Of a DNA stretch of 64,000 nt, positions 59,424 through 64,000 are shown in pieces (the stretch's first letter is position 1; every line of letters begins with the position of its first letter). Both the position numbers and the translations under genes were made by a program. The stretch is taken from NCBI GenBank assembly GCA_041552055.1, contig JBFELO010000005.1:13474-77473 (forward strand). The letters run 5' to 3'. The notes under the pieces are model-generated. The model ran no database searches and was not told the DNA's origin. It saw only the letters and a program-made list of their open reading frames with translations. Origin of the DNA: JBFELO01 sp041552055. GTDB taxonomy: Bacteria > Acidobacteriota > Thermoanaerobaculia > Thermoanaerobaculales > Sulfomarinibacteraceae.

Positions 59424-60506
59424 ATCGCACGCATAGAGCTCGACCGCCTCGCGCACTCCTACAGGCGCCGCCCCGAAGGGGTGGAAGACTTCGCCCTGAA
59501 GACCATGGATCACGTCTGGGACGACGGTGCGGCCTGCGCCGTGTTGGGACCCTCGGGCTGCGGCAAGACGACCCTGCTCAACATCATCTCCGGATTGCTC
59601 AGGCCCTTCGAGGGAAGAGTCCTGTTCGACGGCAGGGACGTGACCGGGCTCTCCACCCAGGAACGAAACATCGCCCAGGTCTTTCAGTTTCCGGTCGTAT
59701 ACGAGACCATGACCGTGTACGACAACCTCGCCTTCCCCCTGCGCAACCGAAACCAAGGCGAATCCGCGATCCGGGCCAGGGTGCAGGAGGTGGCCGAGAT
59801 GCTCGGACTCACACCCCTCCTGAAGTACCGCGCCGGCAACCTGTCGTCGGATGCCAGGCAGAAGATCTCCATGGGGCGAGGGCTCGTGCGGACGGATGTC
59901 GCGGCCATCCTGTTTGACGAGCCCCTGACCGCCATCGACCCTCAGTTGAAGATCTCCATCCGTCTCCAACTGAAGGAGATCCACGAACAGCGAAGACTCA
60001 CGCTGATCTACGTGACACATGATCAGACAGAGGCACTGACCTTTGCCGACAGGGTGGTGGTGATGCACGAGGGCGAGGTGGTCCAGGTGGACACCCCCCA
60101 GGCGCTCTTCGAACGCCCAGCCCACACCTTTGTCGGTTTCTTCATCGGCAGCCCCGGCATGAATTTCATGCCGTGCGATATGGACGGCCCGTTCGCGGTA
60201 TGCGGTGAGAGTCGCATTCGCCTCGCCGACGACACCCTCGAGCGCTTCGATGGTGCAACTGGTGATCTCCAACTCGGGATCCGGCCGGAATTCCTCCGCC
60301 TCGTGTTCGACGAGCCGAGAGACGGCATTCGGGCCGCCGTGAAAGATGTGGAGGACCTCGGCAGCCACAAGATCGTGACGGTCACCATGGACGACACCAC
60401 TCTCCGCGTGAAGATGAGCGAACGGGAAGAGGTGGGGGCTGGCAACGGCTGGTTGGTGTTTCCTCCCGAACGGAGTCTCCTCTACCGGGACTTCCGGCTG
60501 GTGTGA
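59424..60506 (+). CDS. glpT: Glycerol-type ABC transporter ATP-binding protein GlpT, atypical start
   Basis: 360 residues. Walker A GPSGCGKTT, Q-loop VFQFPVVYETMTVYDNLAF, Walker B AAILFDEPLTAIDP, H-loop VTHDQTEAL. The signature is degenerate (LSSDARQKIS instead of LSGGQ), as in known GlpT proteins. Family members begin M-A-R-I-(D/E)-L; here that Met position is ATC at 59424, with GAGG upstream. No ATG, GTG or TTG is nearby in frame, only CTG 59385 upstream and ATG at about residue 28 downstream. Confidence 0.82.
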   Translation: MARIELDRLAHSYRRRPEGVEDFALKTMDHVWDDGAACAVLGPSGCGKTTLLNIISGLLRPFEGRVLFDGRDVTGLSTQERNIAQVFQFPVVYETMTVYDNLAFPLRNRNQGESAIRARVQEVAEMLGLTPLLKYRAGNLSSDARQKISMGRGLVRTDVAAILFDEPLTAIDPQLKISIRLQLKEIHEQRRLTLIYVTHDQTEALTFADRVVVMHEGEVVQVDTPQALFERPAHTFVGFFIGSPGMNFMPCDMDGPFAVCGESRIRLADDTLERFDGATGDLQLGIRPEFLRLVFDEPRDGIRAAVKDVEDLGSHKIVTVTMDDTTLRVKMSEREEVGAGNGWLVFPPERSLLYRDFRLV

Positions 60507-60526
60507 GAACGAAACGTGAGACCGGG

Positions 60527-62193
<1,667 letters not shown>

Positions 62194-62195
62194 CG

Positions 62196-62468
62196 ATGGA
62201 CTGGATGGCCTGGACCGTGCCGACCGCCCTCTTCTTCGGCGCCATCGCTACCCTTCTGTTGGCCATGACGGCGTGGCAGGTCCTGTCTCCCTCGGTCGAG
62301 CGGCGCGGCATGATGCCCATGCCGACCACCCGTGGGGACCGGCTCTTCATCGGGCTGCTGGGAAGCGCCTGCATCCATCTCGCTTGGATCGGACTGACGG
62401 GGCTTCCCCTCTGGTGGGCGCTGGCGATTTCCCTGCTCTTCGTGTTGGCCCTGTTGCGCTGGGGCTGA
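62196..62468 (+). CDS. glpU: DUF2160 small membrane protein GlpU
   Basis: 90 residues with two or three TM segments (AWTVPTALFFGAIATLLLAM and a C-terminal hydrophobic stretch) and the family motif MMPMPTTRGDRLFIGLLGSA. DUF2160 proteins accompany glycerol ABC transporters, which strengthens the substrate call. Starts two bases after glpQ. Confidence 0.85.
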   Translation: MDWMAWTVPTALFFGAIATLLLAMTAWQVLSPSVERRGMMPMPTTRGDRLFIGLLGSACIHLAWIGLTGLPLWWALAISLLFVLALLRWG

Positions 62469-62510
62469 GGTGGCGCTGAGACCTTGCGGCCTTGGGACCC
62501 TCCGCCCGGT

Positions 62511-62532
62511 GTCCGGTTCCCCGTCCCCGGAC
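62511..62532 (+). terminator. Weak hairpin between glpU and glpV
   Basis: GTCCGG (62511) and CCGGAC (62527) around a ten-base loop. May attenuate or separate the binding-protein transcript. The spacer 62469-62615 otherwise shows only a GTTCCCCGTCCCCGG repeat-like tract. Confidence 0.3.
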
Positions 62533-62615
62533 CGTCATGGCAGAATGGTCCACCGACGGACGCTGGAGCCGCCTCTGCCGGAGGATTTGCAGGGCGACAA
62601 CGAGGGGGATCACCC

Positions 62616-64000
62616 ATGACGACGACTGCCAGGAGATTCGGCGCGACCGCTCTCGCGTTCATGTTGATCCTCGCGCTCGGCTCGAAACGCGGCACGGCAG
62701 ACTCACCGGCGATCGAGAGGTGGCTGAATGAGTTCACACCATCCACCCTCTCGCGCGACGAGCAGCGAGAGGAGTTGCGATGGTTCATCGAGGCGGCCAA
62801 GCCCTACCGGGGCATGAAGATCAACGTGGTATCCGAGACCATCGACACCCACGTCTATGAAAGCCGGGTCCTGGCAGCGGCGTTCACCGAGTTGACCGGC
62901 ATCGAGCTCATCCATGATCTGATCCAAGAGGGGGATGTCGTCGAAAAGCTGCAGACCCAGATGCAGTCGGATCGCAACATCTACGACGCCTACGTCAACG
63001 ACTCCGACCTCATCGGAACCCACTTCCGCTACGGCAAGGTCGTGCCCCTGTCGGACTGGATGGCGGGCGAAGGCAATGACGTGACCCTGCCGACACTGGA
63101 TGTGAAAGACTTCATCGGCATCAGCTTCACCACCGCACCGGACGGCAAGATCTACCAGCTGCCCGATCAGCAGTTCGCCAACCTCTACTGGTTTCGCGCG
63201 GACTGGTTCGACCGCCCCGACCTCAAGAAGCGGTTCAAGGCCAGGTACGGCTACGAGCTCGGAGTCCCGATCAACTGGTCGGCCTATGAGGACATCGCCG
63301 ACTTCTTCACCAACGACGTCAAGACGCTTGACGGCAGGCGCGTCTACGGACACATGGACTACGGCAAGAAGGACCCCTCCCTGGGCTGGCGCTTCACCGA
63401 CGCGTGGCTCGTCATGGCCGGCGCCGGGGACACGGGCATCCCCAACGGCAAGCCGGTGGACGAATGGGGCATTCGGGTCGAAGGGTGCAACCCGGTGGGA
63501 TCCAGCGTGGAGCGTGGCGGCGCCGTCAACGGCCCGGCCGCAGTCTTCGCGACCACCAAGTACATCGAGTGGCTGGGGAAGTACGCTCCGCCCGAGGCCG
63601 CCGGCATGACTTTTTCAGAGGCCGGGCCCGTGCCCGGCCAGGGGCACATCGCGCAGCAGATCTTCTGGTACACCGCCTTCACCGCCGCCATGACCAAGGA
63701 GGGCCTCCCGGTGGTGAACGAGGACGGCACACCCAGGTGGCGCATGGCGCCCTCTCCCCACGGCCCCTACTGGGAGGACGGCATGAAGCTGGGGTACCAG
63801 GACGCGGGCTCGTGGACCCTGCTGAAGAGCACCCCGGTGGAGCGGCGCAAGGCGGCCTGGCTGTACGCGCAGTTCACGGTGTCCAAGACCGTCTCCCTCA
63901 AGAAAACCCTGGTCGGGCTCACCCCGATTCGTGAATCCGACCTCCAGTCGGGGACCATGACCGAGGCGGCGCACAGATTGGGGGGTTTGGTGGAGTTCTA
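62616..64000 (+). CDS. glpV: Glycerol-type ABC transporter substrate-binding protein GlpV, 5' part
   Basis: 461 residues to the window end, no stop reached. The signal peptide spans about 1-28 (TALAFMLILALGSKRGTADS). A large family 1 solute-binding fold follows, with KINVVSETIDTHVYESRVLAAAF, YDAYVNDSDLIGTHFRYG, QLPDQQFANLYWFRADWF and MDYGKKDPSLGWRFTDAW. Family members are about 570-580 residues, so about 110 are missing. GAGGGGG lies upstream of ATG 62616. glpK and glpD, if linked, would lie beyond. Confidence 0.87.
   Translation, partial: MTTTARRFGATALAFMLILALGSKRGTADSPAIERWLNEFTPSTLSRDEQREELRWFIEAAKPYRGMKINVVSETIDTHVYESRVLAAAFTELTGIELIHDLIQEGDVVEKLQTQMQSDRNIYDAYVNDSDLIGTHFRYGKVVPLSDWMAGEGNDVTLPTLDVKDFIGISFTTAPDGKIYQLPDQQFANLYWFRADWFDRPDLKKRFKARYGYELGVPINWSAYEDIADFFTNDVKTLDGRRVYGHMDYGKKDPSLGWRFTDAWLVMAGAGDTGIPNGKPVDEWGIRVEGCNPVGSSVERGGAVNGPAAVFATTKYIEWLGKYAPPEAAGMTFSEAGPVPGQGHIAQQIFWYTAFTAAMTKEGLPVVNEDGTPRWRMAPSPHGPYWEDGMKLGYQDAGSWTLLKSTPVERRKAAWLYAQFTVSKTVSLKKTLVGLTPIRESDLQSGTMTEAAHRLGGLVEF

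Overview
GC-rich DNA from a Gram-negative (LPS-exporting) bacterium. The window carries LPS transport genes, RpoN, Rex, complex I, ParAB, ScpAB and an unusual PTS set with both HPr kinase and nitrogen-type EIIA. Together with fused Lpt proteins, PEGA-domain kinases and a FrzE-like chemosensory cluster, this best fits an Acidobacteriota-type organism (inference from gene content; no rRNA is present). No tRNA, rRNA, CRISPR array, prophage or IS element was seen.

Layout. 1-0.5 kb: 3' end of accA. 0.6-10.7 kb: a tightly overlapping lptC/A-lptB-rpoN-hpf-ptsN-hprK-rapZ-EIIA(Man)-ptsH-ptsI-cupin operon, a regulatory phosphotransfer chain with no sugar permease. 10.8-13.6 kb: a secreted coiled-coil protein, miaB and a bifunctional-nuclease-family protein. 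13.6-15.7 kb: parAB flanked by AT-rich islands, the downstream one with three DnaA-box-like repeats. 15.7-18.2 kb: a fused LptF-LptG permease, then a repeat-rich convergent junction. 18.6-24.8 kb: serine hydrolase, a possibly frameshifted small membrane protein, a sulfatase-like lipoprotein, scpB, scpA and a DnaQ-like exonuclease. 24.9-31.5 kb: a minus-strand chemosensory operon (cheW-mcp-cheA-cheB-cheR) without flagellar genes. 31.7-35.7 kb: membrane protein, cyclic 2,3-diphosphoglycerate synthetase homologue, guaA. 35.8-47.2 kb: nuoAEFGHJKLMN followed directly by rex, with a Rex-like operator on the nuo promoter. 47.3-53.0 kb: PEGA Ser/Thr kinase, TPR protein, glycosyltransferase, small membrane protein, lone receiver. 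53.2-55.5 kb: lspA-lgt-rluD. 55.6-57.9 kb (minus): small kinase plus two sugar-transferase-like genes. 57.9-64 kb: Rieske protein and a glycerol-type ABC transporter (glpSTPQUV), cut by the window end.

How genes work together. LptC/A, LptB and LptFG are parts of one LPS exporter. HprK, HPr, EI and two EIIA proteins can form a signalling phosphorelay next to sigma-54 and RapZ. Rex probably ties complex I expression to NADH/NAD+. The Che proteins form one signalling array with an atypical receptor, a hybrid CheA and a CheB whose receiver has lost key acidic residues. Recurrent GC-rich dyad repeats sit in several intergenic spacers, three of them at convergent gene junctions.
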